Of a stretch of DNA of 64,000 bases, positions 34,516-42,761 are shown piece after piece. The translations under genes and the position numbers were made by a program. The stretch lies in assembly GCF_040530035.1 (NCBI RefSeq), contig NZ_JBEWCD010000001.1, positions 1,302,001 through 1,366,000 on the forward strand, in the 5' to 3' direction. Each line of letters opens with the position of its first letter. The stretch's first letter is position 1. This stretch comes from Roseibium sp. HPY-6 (GTDB taxonomy: Bacteria > Pseudomonadota > Alphaproteobacteria > Rhizobiales > Stappiaceae). The notes beneath the pieces are model-generated. The model was not told the DNA's origin. It worked only from the letters and a program-made list of their open reading frames with translations, and ran no database searches.

Positions 34516-35324
34516 CCTTCCTTGTCTTCTGGAAGCGTCGGCAGGATGTACGTACCGGCCACAAACCGGCCTGTCTGATTGTCGTCCTCGTCCCGGTCCT
34601 GCAACTGGCGTGCCTTTGCGTTGATCGTTTGAAGAAACTGCTGTGCCTTTTCTGACGATAGGGCGCGCAACTCTTCCACCGATGCAGCAGACAAATGTGA
34701 ATATCGTACGGCACGATCGAAATGGCGGGGCGTATCGTCACCTGCAATAAGGTTGTGTGTCGCGGCGGCCAGGTGTGCGGACAAGGTGGCCCGGTAGGCG
34801 GCGACCTGCTCGGCGCTTCCGGCCGTCGGCACAAATGCGTCACCCAAAAGCCTGTAGGTTCCGTCTGCCAACGCGGATATGAGCTTCTGGTCGAGGAGCG
34901 TCTGCAAAACTGTTCCGGGCGCCATGTCTATTCTTGCCAGACGCACAAGATCGTCAAACCCGGGTTGGCCATCCTTTGATTTTCGGCTGAGTTCACGCGG
35001 CGCATTGTTTTCCGACTGAAATTCCGGCGAGGTCGACCAGTAGCCGATAATGAGCGCCGCTGCACTGCAACTGCGTTTGGCGGGCACGGTCTCTTCGTCG
35101 CTGCGCAACCGTTTGACATCCTTGCGGTGGATGCCGGTCAGCGCGCTGACCTTGCTGTCGCTCAGTCCATCTTCGGAGCTTTCCTCGGCAGCTGTGACCA
35201 GGGATTTCTTCAACGCCTCCGTCGCCGTTGCGACAGTGACCCCACGCGCAACCATTGCCTTTGCCAGGGGTATTAGCAAATCGGCAAGCGCGATTTCAAA
35301 CGGGTCCTTCGGTCCAGTCGACAT
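34512..35324 (-). CDS. DUF6502 family protein
   Basis: 270 residues, soluble. The N-terminal helical region includes a DNA-binding-like segment (AKAMVARGVTVATATEALKKSLV...SDSKVSALTGIHRKDVKRLR, residues 18-75), the known signature of this family, followed by a mixed domain and a C-terminal strand ending in TGRFVAGTYILP. It is linked to the DUF5666 gene with a 4-base overlap. The HTH-like part suggests a regulatory role, not shown. Confidence 0.78.
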   Translation of the reverse strand: MSTGPKDPFEIALADLLIPLAKAMVARGVTVATATEALKKSLVTAAEESSEDGLSDSKVSALTGIHRKDVKRLRSDEETVPAKRSCSAAALIIGYWSTSPEFQSENNAPRELSRKSKDGQPGFDDLVRLARIDMAPGTVLQTLLDQKLISALADGTYRLLGDAFVPTAGSAEQVAAYRATLSAHLAAATHNLIAGDDTPRHFDRAVRYSHLSAASVEELRALSSEKAQQFLQTINAKARQLQDRDEDDNQTGRFVAGTYILPTLPEDKEG

Positions 35325-35433
35325 ATTAATCCATACAGCTCTGTCAGCCTAAGTATCTAGCACTCAATCCAAAACTTGCGCCCCCAGGGGGTTCAACATT
35401 TTCGTGAAAAGGAGTTTAACGAACGTGACACAA

Positions 35434-35452
35434 AATGGGAAAAATTCCCATT
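35434..35452. promoter_or_regulatory. Perfect 8-bp inverted repeat before the adenylation operon
   Basis: AATGGGAA, AAA, TTCCCATT, ending 36 bases before the start codon. Operator or leader hairpin; see the leader-ORF finding. Confidence 0.5.
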
Positions 35453-35488
35453 AATAATGAAACCGCTTCAAACAAATGGGAGGGTGCC

Positions 35489-37111
35489 ATGCCGGAATTT
35501 TCGCTTCATGCCTTGAACGGGTCACAACCAGTCAATCCCGTTATCCCTCAGTTTCATTCAAACCCTCTGGCGTGCCTGTCTCCGGAAGATCGCGAGAAAT
35601 TCCTTGAATTCGGCTGGGGCGCCAAAGTATCGCCGCGCCACGCCACAATTTCGGCGGCCATCGCCTACTGGCTGCGCGCACAACCCGACACGATCGCCGT
35701 TGAATGCGGTTGCGAAACCATGACCTACCAGGAACTCGATCAGGCCTCCAACAAGCTGGTTGCGGTCCTGTTTGAGCACGGCGTAAGGCGCGGAGACGCT
35801 GTTTGTCTTTATCTTCGCCGGTCGCTCGAAATGGTGGTCGGTATCGTCGCCGCAATGAAACTCGGCGCAGCTTATGTGCCACAACATGTTGGCGTTGCGC
35901 CGGAAAAGGGCCTGCTTCACATTTCCAAAGTCACCAACGCCAAGGTGCTTCTCACCCTTGGCGAAATGGCTGACCAGGTTCCGGTTCAGCCCCACCAGAA
36001 ACTGGTTGCGATCGATGATGTGCTCGCCGGCCAGAGCTCGAGCCCTGAAGCACCGGACCTCTTCCTGCAGCAGGTTGAACCGGACGATCTGGCGATGATC
36101 CTGTTCACGTCGGGCACAACGGGCGTTCCGAATGGCGTGCAGGTCACGCACCGAAATCTTGCCAATATTCTCCTGACCGCACCCGGAGGTCTCGGTATGC
36201 GCCCGGGACTGAAGGTCGGTCAGATCCTTTCGATTGCCTTCGATATGGCAGCCTGGGAAATCCTGGGTGCTCTTTCGAACGGCGCAACGCTCGTAATTCG
36301 CGGAAAATCCATTCAGGAAACGGCTGAAGAAGTCGACATCATCGTCGCGACGCCGTCCATTCTCGCGTCTCTCGACCACGCACGTTGTCAGCAGGTAAAG
36401 GTCGCCGCGGTCGCAGGCGAACCATGCCCCCGTTCGCTCGCAGACAAATGGTCTTCGTTTTGTATCTTCTACAATTCCTGCGGGCCGACCGAGACGACGA
36501 TTATCAATACTGCCGAGGCGCATTTTCCGGAAAAAGACGTGCTGTCAATTGGCAGCCCGACACCCAACAACACCGTCTATATTCTGGATGACGATCTGCA
36601 GCCCCTCCCGATCGGCGAAAAGGGCGAGATGTGGGCCGGAGGCGACTGCGTAACGGCTGGTTATCTCGCCAACCGGAAACTCACCGACGAGCGGTATCGC
36701 CCCGACCCGTTCCGGCCGGGCCACATGATGTTCCGCACCCGGGACCTTGGTCGCTGGACGGACACCGGGGAACTTGAACATTTCGGAAGGGTCGACGACC
36801 TCGTCAAAATCCGGGGGTTCCGGGTCGAGCTCGACGGCGTGTCGAATGCGCTTGAGCGCGCGGACTGCTGTGTCCGAGCGGTCACGTTGAAGCTCGATGA
36901 CCGCAACCTGGTGAGTTTCATCTCACCGGCAACCGCCTGTCCTGAAAAGGCGCGGGAACAGGTCAATGAAAGCCTGCCTTACTATTGCATGCCAACCGTC
37001 GTGCTGCCCCTGCCCGAGCTGCCGCGCACCCCGCGCGGCAAACTGGACAAGCGCCTGCTGCACCAACTCGCCCAAACCCATATCGCCGGCGAAGGGGTGG
37101 AGCTGAACTGA
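35489..37111 (+). CDS. Stand-alone NRPS-type amino-acid adenylation enzyme
   Basis: 540 residues of the AMP-binding superfamily with NRPS core motifs: A3 LFTSGTTGVPNGV (205-217; the usual Lys is Asn), A4 FDMAAWEI with the Asp that holds the alpha-amino group of amino acids, A5 YNSCGPTETT, A7 DLGRW, A8 KIRGFRVEL and the A10 lysine in TPRGKLDK. No carrier-protein motif follows; the chain ends about 15 residues after A10. It therefore probably activates a free amino acid as adenylate for a partner. GGGAGG sets the start. The stop overlaps the next start by 1 base (TGATG). Confidence 0.82.
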   Translation: MPEFSLHALNGSQPVNPVIPQFHSNPLACLSPEDREKFLEFGWGAKVSPRHATISAAIAYWLRAQPDTIAVECGCETMTYQELDQASNKLVAVLFEHGVRRGDAVCLYLRRSLEMVVGIVAAMKLGAAYVPQHVGVAPEKGLLHISKVTNAKVLLTLGEMADQVPVQPHQKLVAIDDVLAGQSSSPEAPDLFLQQVEPDDLAMILFTSGTTGVPNGVQVTHRNLANILLTAPGGLGMRPGLKVGQILSIAFDMAAWEILGALSNGATLVIRGKSIQETAEEVDIIVATPSILASLDHARCQQVKVAAVAGEPCPRSLADKWSSFCIFYNSCGPTETTIINTAEAHFPEKDVLSIGSPTPNNTVYILDDDLQPLPIGEKGEMWAGGDCVTAGYLANRKLTDERYRPDPFRPGHMMFRTRDLGRWTDTGELEHFGRVDDLVKIRGFRVELDGVSNALERADCCVRAVTLKLDDRNLVSFISPATACPEKAREQVNESLPYYCMPTVVLPLPELPRTPRGKLDKRLLHQLAQTHIAGEGVELN

Positions 37112-38424
37112 TGGCGTCACAAGCAACAGACCTTTCCTACGCCGCGCCGAATTGGCGCCGGGTGACACGACATCCCGCCCTGATGGAATACCGGAGGCTT
37201 TTCGTGATTGTCGCGCTTGCCAATCTGACGGTGTTCGCGGCAGGCGTTCAAAATGGCCATTGGTATGATGGCCAGGCCTTTCGCCTGGACAGGATCGCCG
37301 ACATGGCACTCATCAATCTCTCATTGGGTATCTTGATCCGCCAGCAAAGGGTCGTGAATGTCCTGTTCTGGCTGGCGACCCGTATCCCTGTTTCCTGGCC
37401 TTTGTGGATCCGCTGGGGCGCCGGTAAAGTCTTTCATTTTGGCGGGTTGCACTATGGCGGCACGGTTATTGGCACGCTCTGGTTCGCGTTTTTGCTCTAT
37501 GCGATGGCCCAAGGCTGGCAGTCCGGCAATGCGCAGGTTTCTGGCATTACCTTGGGTTTGAGCGGTCTCATGGTGGCACTCATGACGCTGATGATCCTGA
37601 CGGCTCTCAGCCGCTTCCGGGCGAAGTTCCACAATGCGTTTGAAAAGATCCATCGCTTTGTCGGTTGGACCGTGCTGGCCCTCTTCTGGGCGCAGACGGT
37701 CTCGATTTCCGGAGACATGGGCGTCGTTCTGACGAGCACACCGGCCTTCTGGATGCTGTGCCTGATAACCCTGTCCATCGCCTCGCCCTGGCTCACGCTG
37801 AAGCGGGTGAACGTTGAAATCGTCAAACCTTCAAACCACGTCGTGCTGGCCCGTTTCAACTATGGCGACACCCCGTTTGCCGGTAGCTCGAACGCAATCA
37901 GTCACACACCCTTCGGCGAGTATCACTCCTTTGCCAACATTCCCGCGCCGAATGAACCGGGTTATCGGCTCGCGATTTCCCGTGCGGGAGACTGGACCGG
38001 CGACTTTATTGACACCCCGCCGTCCAAGGTCTGGGTCAAGGGCATCACCACGAGCGGAGTTGCCCGCATCGAGGATCTTTTCAGGAAGGTGGTCTACGTG
38101 GGCACAGGCTCAGGCATCGGCCCCATTCTGCCGCATCTTCTGAAAGGAAAGGTGCCGAACCGCCTGATCTGGTCAACCCGTTCACCCCGAAAAACCTACG
38201 GAGATGACCTGATCAATGAAATTGAGACCCATACGGAAAATCCATTGATCTGGGACACCGATACGCACGGAAAACCGGATCTTTCGGCTTTGGCACTTCA
38301 GGCCGTGCGCGAAAGCGGGGCCGAGGCGGTCATCGTGATTTCGAACCAGAAACTGACACGCAAGGTGGTCTACGACATGGAAGCGCTCGGCATCCCCGCC
38401 TACGGCGCCATCTGGGACAGCTGA
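37111..38424 (+). CDS. Membrane flavo-reductase, TmpA/ferric-reductase-like
   Basis: 437 residues. About seven membrane segments in the first 240, with histidines well placed for haem (HFGGLHYGG; FHNAFEKIHRFVGW). The C-terminal half looks like a ferredoxin-reductase module, with an FAD-type strand section and a clear NAD(P) motif VYVGTGSGIGPILPHLL (about 330-346). Similar membrane flavoproteins, named TmpA in fungi, occur fused to or beside adenylation domains; the likeness here is by architecture, not by search. Tight coupling to the adenylation gene suggests it acts on, or depends on, the adenylated product. What is reduced is unknown. Confidence 0.68.
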   Translation: MASQATDLSYAAPNWRRVTRHPALMEYRRLFVIVALANLTVFAAGVQNGHWYDGQAFRLDRIADMALINLSLGILIRQQRVVNVLFWLATRIPVSWPLWIRWGAGKVFHFGGLHYGGTVIGTLWFAFLLYAMAQGWQSGNAQVSGITLGLSGLMVALMTLMILTALSRFRAKFHNAFEKIHRFVGWTVLALFWAQTVSISGDMGVVLTSTPAFWMLCLITLSIASPWLTLKRVNVEIVKPSNHVVLARFNYGDTPFAGSSNAISHTPFGEYHSFANIPAPNEPGYRLAISRAGDWTGDFIDTPPSKVWVKGITTSGVARIEDLFRKVVYVGTGSGIGPILPHLLKGKVPNRLIWSTRSPRKTYGDDLINEIETHTENPLIWDTDTHGKPDLSALALQAVRESGAEAVIVISNQKLTRKVVYDMEALGIPAYGAIWDS

Positions 38425-38425
38425 T

Positions 38426-39196
38426 ATGTTTAAAACCATCGAAACATCTGTCGACGGCCGCGTGGCAACGATCCGGCTGAACAGGCCGAAGCAACTCAAT
38501 GCCCTCAATTCGACGGTCATGGAGGAAGTCCTCGCGGCCGCGCAGGCGTTCGACGCAGATCCTCAGATCGGATGCCTGTTGCTGAGGGGAAACGAACGCG
38601 CCTTCGCGGCGGGCGCAGACATCAAGGAACTCGCCGTCCAGGATCATGCGAGCATGCAGGCAGGCGATTACTTTGCAGACTGGGATCGGTTTGCTGCGCT
38701 TCGCATAGCAAAAATAGCTGTCGTTGAAGGCTACGCCCTTGGTGGCGGCTGCGAGCTTGCCATGATGTGCGACCTGATCCTGGCAGGTGAAAAGGCACAG
38801 TTCGGGCAGCCGGAGATCAAGATCGGCTGCATCCCGGGCATAGGCGGCACGCAGCGGCTGACACGGTTGATAGGCAGAACCCGGACAATGGACATGATTT
38901 TGACCGGACGCATGATCGATGCTCGGGAAGCGCTGGAAACAGGTCTCGTCAGCCGTGTCATTTCGCCGGAAGATCTGGAAAACGAGATCCGGGACGTCGC
39001 GCAAAGCGTGGCGGAGGCCCCAAGAGAAATCGTCCAGATGGCGCGTGCCTGCGTCAACTTTGCCGAAAACAGCACACTGGATGCCGGAATGCGCTATGAG
39101 CGCCAGACCTATCATGCCCTTTACGGTTTGCCGGCGCAGCGCGAGGGAATGTCCGCCTTCCTCGAAAAGCGGCCGCCCCGGTTCAACGAGGCCTGA
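38426..39196 (+). CDS. Enoyl-CoA hydratase (crotonase family)
   Basis: 256 residues, full length. Both catalytic glutamates of true hydratases are kept: GGGCELAMMCD and FGQPEIKIG. The oxyanion-hole strand AFAAGADIKEL and the segment PGIGGTQRL are present, as in FadB/EchA types. The start lies 1 base after the stop of the membrane reductase, so it is the third gene of the operon. It would add water to an alpha,beta-unsaturated acyl-CoA; with the neighbours, a tailoring role in a small-molecule pathway is possible. Confidence 0.9.
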   Translation: MFKTIETSVDGRVATIRLNRPKQLNALNSTVMEEVLAAAQAFDADPQIGCLLLRGNERAFAAGADIKELAVQDHASMQAGDYFADWDRFAALRIAKIAVVEGYALGGGCELAMMCDLILAGEKAQFGQPEIKIGCIPGIGGTQRLTRLIGRTRTMDMILTGRMIDAREALETGLVSRVISPEDLENEIRDVAQSVAEAPREIVQMARACVNFAENSTLDAGMRYERQTYHALYGLPAQREGMSAFLEKRPPRFNEA

Positions 39197-39214
39197 CGCC
39201 ACTTTTGAAAGCAA

Positions 39215-39252
39215 AGGCCCGGCATTATGCAATTTGCATGAATGCCAGGCCT
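39215..39252. repeat. 38-base imperfect inverted repeat after the operon
   Basis: AGGCC, C, GGCATT, ATGCAA, T, TTGCAT, G, AATGCC, A, GGCCT: 17 paired bases broken by one bulge and one mismatch. It lies 19 bases after the crotonase stop and would fold into a long stem. It lacks a T-run; may end or stabilise the transcript. Confidence 0.5.
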
Positions 39253-39342
39253 GAGTGCCCGGTCCGCCCCGGAAACCGAAATATCGTCGACCGAACCTGT
39301 CTTTCACCGGAATGCGTCGCTGCGTTGTTTACCGCGCGCGCG

Positions 39343-39356
39343 TTGATCCGGGTCAA
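39343..39356. promoter_or_regulatory. FNR/FixK-type box
   Basis: TTGATCCGGGTCAA matches TTGAT-N4-ATCAA at nine of ten fixed positions, with the common CCGG centre. It lies 249 bases before the DUF3775 gene; a TATAGGG (about 39436-39442) lies between. Confidence 0.55.
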
Positions 39357-39604
39357 GGACAGTTCCTTGCGTCTCGTGCGAGTAAAGCAAGTGACAAAAA
39401 CCACTGCAAGGCCGTTCAGCACTCTGAGAAGGCGTATAGGGTCATTTAACTGAAACCGGGTTATGATTTGAGCGACTCTCGTGGATAAACCTGTTGGAAA
39501 CGATGCCTTGCACGGACTGCGGGGAACAAGGAATTCGCGACATGACCATTGCCAATGAAGAAAAGTGGATCGATAAAGAAAAGACAGGTTTGTCGGAGGC
39601 AGCC

Positions 39605-40015
39605 ATGAACATCAACCTCACACTTTCGGCCGACACGATCCGCATGTTCGCGCAGAAGGCACGTGCGGTCGCATCCGCTCTGCAGGACACGTTCGAAGAC
39701 GGCCATGACGGCGAGGTGGAATTCGACGCGGATTCCCTGGAAGAAGGCCACAACCATGATGGCCTTGCGGAGGAAGAAAGCGACGATCTCTCCGATGAGG
39801 AACTGCGGGAACTGATTGAAGACCTGAACGTGGATGAAGCGGCAGAACTGGTTGCCATCACCTGGATCGGTCGCGGGGATTTTGAAGCGGACGATTTTGA
39901 GCAGGTCGTCGAAGAAGCACGCGAACGCGCCGTCGGGTCGACTGCCAAATATCTAATCGGTATGCCGCTTTTGGCGGACTACCTGGAAGCCGGTCTCGAC
40001 GCGCTCGACCTTTGA
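39605..40015 (+). CDS. DUF3775 family protein
   Basis: 136 residues, strongly acidic centre. The family's C-terminal half is clear: LSDEELRELIEDLNVDEAAELVAITWIGRGDFEADDFEQVVEEA, then YLIGMPLLADYLEAGLDAL. DUF3775 is a small alphaproteobacterial family without assigned function. GGAGG five bases before ATG 39605 fixes the start; the longer in-frame form (39494) would add a Cys-bearing N-terminus not typical of the family. A candidate FNR/FixK box lies upstream. Confidence 0.82.
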   Translation: MNINLTLSADTIRMFAQKARAVASALQDTFEDGHDGEVEFDADSLEEGHNHDGLAEEESDDLSDEELRELIEDLNVDEAAELVAITWIGRGDFEADDFEQVVEEARERAVGSTAKYLIGMPLLADYLEAGLDALDL

Positions 40016-40161
40016 TCATTTGGCTCGGCTCTCACCGGTCTGACAACGTTTTCGGCTCAAACGATGTGTCCTTCACGCACCGCGGAGATAGTTCTTCGAA
40101 AATCCGCGTGAATTTGGCAACATGCCCCGATAAGCAGCTTGTCAGGACAACGGAGAGAGCC

Positions 40162-41364
40162 TTGGATCCCTTTCGCGGAGTGTTTACCCAACAAGAGGCA
40201 ATACCGGACGAGGCCATCGCCGCGGCGGTCGACGTCATGCGCAGTGGCCGGCTGCACCGGTATAATACGCTCGGCGACGAGTTGAGCCCGGCATCGGAGC
40301 TTGAGCGTAATTTCGCCGCCTATCAGGGAAGTCGCTATTGCCTTGCCTGTGCCTCAGGCGGCTATGCAATGTCGATCGCCCTCAGGGCAGCGGGTGTCCA
40401 ACCCGGAGACCATGTTCTGACGAACAGTTTCACGCTCGCGCCGGTCCCCGGTGCGATCGCAAGTGTTGGGGCAAGACCCGTCTTTGTTGAGATAACCGAA
40501 AACCTGGTTCTGGATCTTGCGGATCTGGAAGCAAAAATCAGCGAAACGGATGCCAAAGTCCTGCTGCTCTCAAGCATGCGCGGACATTTGTGCGACATGG
40601 ATGCGCTGGTTTCCATCCTTGAGGACAACGGCATCTTGCTGCTGGAAGACTGCGCCCACACAATGGGAGCCAAATGGAAGGATCGGCTCAGCGGAAACTT
40701 CGGCCTTGCGGGGTGTTTTTCAACGCAGACCTACAAGCATCTGAATTCCGGTGAAGGCGGATTGCTCACGTCAAACGATCCGGAGTTCATGGCGCGTGCC
40801 ACTATGCTGTCTGGATCCTACATGCTTTATGACCGCCATGGCGCGGTTCCGGCAAGTGAGACGTTTGAGGACATACGGCTTGAAACGGCGAACATGTCAG
40901 GGCGCATGGACAATCTGCGCGCCGCCGTTTTGTTGCCACAGCTTGCGGCACTGGAAGACAGCATTCGCCGCTGGAATGAGCGGTATGATCTCATCGCCCG
41001 CCAGTTGAGCGGTTTGGGGGCCATTCAATTGCCTCACCGCCCGCCGGAAGAACGTTACGTGGGAAGCTCCATTCAGTTCCGACTGCCGTCCGTTACCCCG
41101 GACCAGGCGCGCGCTTTCCTTGCCGCCAACAAGAACCTTGGCGTTGAACTGAAGTGGTTCGGCGACGACAATCCGGTGGGGTTCACATCCAATCATCACA
41201 GTTGGAAATATGTGGATCCGCAAAAGCTTCCGGTAACGGATCAGATCCTTGCCGGCCTTTTCGACATGCGCATTCCGCTGAGTTTCACGCTTGAGGATTG
41301 CGCACATATCAGCCGCATCATCCGTAATACTGTCGAGGAACTTTCCTTGTCCGGTGCCGCCTGA
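40162..41364 (+). CDS. DegT/DnrJ/EryC1/StrS-family PLP aminotransferase
   Basis: 400 residues. The fold type I pattern of sugar and cyclitol aminotransferases is present: VMRSGRLHRYN near the N-terminus, CASGGYAMSIAL, LLEDCAHTMGAKW and the PLP lysine in STQTYKHLNSGEGG (K192), with NMSGRMDNLRAAVLLPQL. The substrate is not clear and no nucleotide-sugar genes are near. The start is a TTG preceded by GGAGAG; the open frame reaches back to 40012, overlapping the DUF3775 stop, but that part is not protein-like. An intrinsic terminator follows. Confidence 0.85.
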   Translation: MDPFRGVFTQQEAIPDEAIAAAVDVMRSGRLHRYNTLGDELSPASELERNFAAYQGSRYCLACASGGYAMSIALRAAGVQPGDHVLTNSFTLAPVPGAIASVGARPVFVEITENLVLDLADLEAKISETDAKVLLLSSMRGHLCDMDALVSILEDNGILLLEDCAHTMGAKWKDRLSGNFGLAGCFSTQTYKHLNSGEGGLLTSNDPEFMARATMLSGSYMLYDRHGAVPASETFEDIRLETANMSGRMDNLRAAVLLPQLAALEDSIRRWNERYDLIARQLSGLGAIQLPHRPPEERYVGSSIQFRLPSVTPDQARAFLAANKNLGVELKWFGDDNPVGFTSNHHSWKYVDPQKLPVTDQILAGLFDMRIPLSFTLEDCAHISRIIRNTVEELSLSGAA

Positions 41365-41406
41365 CGCTTTCGCGCTGATCCACAAGAGAAACTTCTCAAG
41401 AGCGAC

Positions 41407-41430
41407 AATTGGGAGAAACACCCAATTTTT
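41407..41430 (+). terminator. Rho-independent terminator after DegT gene
   Basis: AATTGGG (41407-41413), loop AGAAACA, CCCAATT (41421-41427), then TTT (five T in a row at the end). Confidence 0.75.
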
Positions 41431-41596
41431 CAGGCCGTTATCGACGTCAAGAGGTGACGCACTGCTTTGCCGGATGCTCCACACCTCGATGTTTTTCTTG
41501 GGAAAACAGAGCTGGATATCAATTCCGGGCTTTTCGCATCACGCGAATTGCCCCACTCTCGCCAAAGTTCATGGTGGGACTAGGGAGTTGAGGGCA

Positions 41597-41722
41597 ATGC
41601 TGCAAGACCCGGCGAACCGCGATGCGTTTACCGTTCATCGTCCGTCTCCGTGGCCGTTTGTTGGCGCTATGCTCGCCGCAACAGCTTTGATCACAACATT
41701 GGTTGTTGCTTTCAGCAGCTAG
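41597..41722 (+). CDS. Very small membrane protein, unknown
   Basis: 41 residues: a polar head (MLQDPANRDAFTVHRPSPW) and one membrane helix (PFVGAMLAATALITTLVVAF). GGGAG lies 9 bases upstream. It ends 49 bases before the DUF1624 gene and may share its transcript. The same frame is open further upstream but without protein-like sequence. Confidence 0.5.
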   Translation: MLQDPANRDAFTVHRPSPWPFVGAMLAATALITTLVVAFSS

Positions 41723-41771
41723 GAAGACAGATCACTTGAGAAACTGTCCCTGATCCGATAGCGATCGGGAG

Positions 41772-42761
41772 ATGCAAGTTTCTACAAAAAGTTCCGGGAC
41801 GCCGCCCGGTCGTTTGGCGGTGCTGGACCTTGCCCGTGGCGCGGCGGTCGTCGCCATGGCGATCTACCACTTCTCCTGGGATCTTTATTGGTTTGCCTTT
41901 GTCGACTGGCCTGTGGCCCAGGGTACGGGTTGGCGGGCCTTTGCTGTGACGATTGCCGGAAGCTTTCTGTTTCTGGCCGGGGTCAGCCTGGATCTTGCGC
42001 ATCACACCGGCATTCGTTGGCAGTCCTTCTGGCGGCGATTTGCGGTCATTGCCGCCGCTGCGGCAACCGTTTCCCTGGTGACGTTTTTCACGTTCGGTGA
42101 GAATTTCGTGCGGTTCGGGATCCTCCACTGCATTGCGGCTTCAAGTTTGATTTCACTGCCATTCCTGCGATCACCATTCTGGACCTCAGGTGCCGCGGCC
42201 CTGTTTCTGCTCACTCTCCCACTCTGGGCAAGCTCCGCTGCCTTCGACGGTGCTCCGTGGCTTTGGACAGGTTTGGGAACCCCCGGTTTCGGGAGCGTAG
42301 ATTATGTGCCCATTGCCCCCTGGGCCGGTATCGCTCTTGCCGGACTGAGCCTTTCAAAGGTGTTTCGAAAACTGCAGATCTGGCAACGCCTGTCAGTGTT
42401 GTCATTTTCCGGGCGCGCTGGCGGTCTCACACGGTTGATGGGCCGGCATTCGCTGTCGATTTACCTGCTGCACCAGCCGATCCTCTACGGACTGGTCTGG
42501 GCCGCGGCAATGGTCAGCCCGGAAGTCGATCGTGCAGCAAGTGCATTTGTCGGCAATTGTTCCGCCGCCTGTTCACAAACGCTTGGGGAACCGGACCTGT
42601 GCGTGGCAGCCTGCAGCTGCACACTCGATCATCTGAAATCTGACGGAACCTGGACCATGCTCGTCGTCGAACCTGACGATCAGTCGCTGCGCGAGCGTAT
42701 GAATGAGCACTACAAACTCTGTTTGGCCGACCCGGACAGACGTCCGCCAGTCATCGAATAA
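41772..42761 (+). CDS. DUF1624 / heparan-alpha-glucosaminide N-acetyltransferase-like membrane protein
   Basis: 329 residues with about eight membrane helices. The family head AVLDLARGAAVVAMAIYHFSWDLYWF is unmistakable, with AGSFLFLAGVSLDLAH, FGILHCIAASSLIS and MGRHSLSIYLLHQPILY. Such proteins transfer acyl groups across the membrane to envelope sugars. After the last helix come about 70 extra residues with six Cys in NCSAACS, DLCVAACSC and later LCLADP, a probable metal or disulfide site not usual in the family core. The 3' end overlaps the convergent kinase gene by 11 bases. Confidence 0.85.
   Translation: MQVSTKSSGTPPGRLAVLDLARGAAVVAMAIYHFSWDLYWFAFVDWPVAQGTGWRAFAVTIAGSFLFLAGVSLDLAHHTGIRWQSFWRRFAVIAAAAATVSLVTFFTFGENFVRFGILHCIAASSLISLPFLRSPFWTSGAAALFLLTLPLWASSAAFDGAPWLWTGLGTPGFGSVDYVPIAPWAGIALAGLSLSKVFRKLQIWQRLSVLSFSGRAGGLTRLMGRHSLSIYLLHQPILYGLVWAAAMVSPEVDRAASAFVGNCSAACSQTLGEPDLCVAACSCTLDHLKSDGTWTMLVVEPDDQSLRERMNEHYKLCLADPDRRPPVIE

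Noticed and set aside
39494..39604. Longer DUF3775 product starting at 39494
   Set aside because: The extra 37 residues have no match to the family and the downstream ATG has a far better ribosome binding site.
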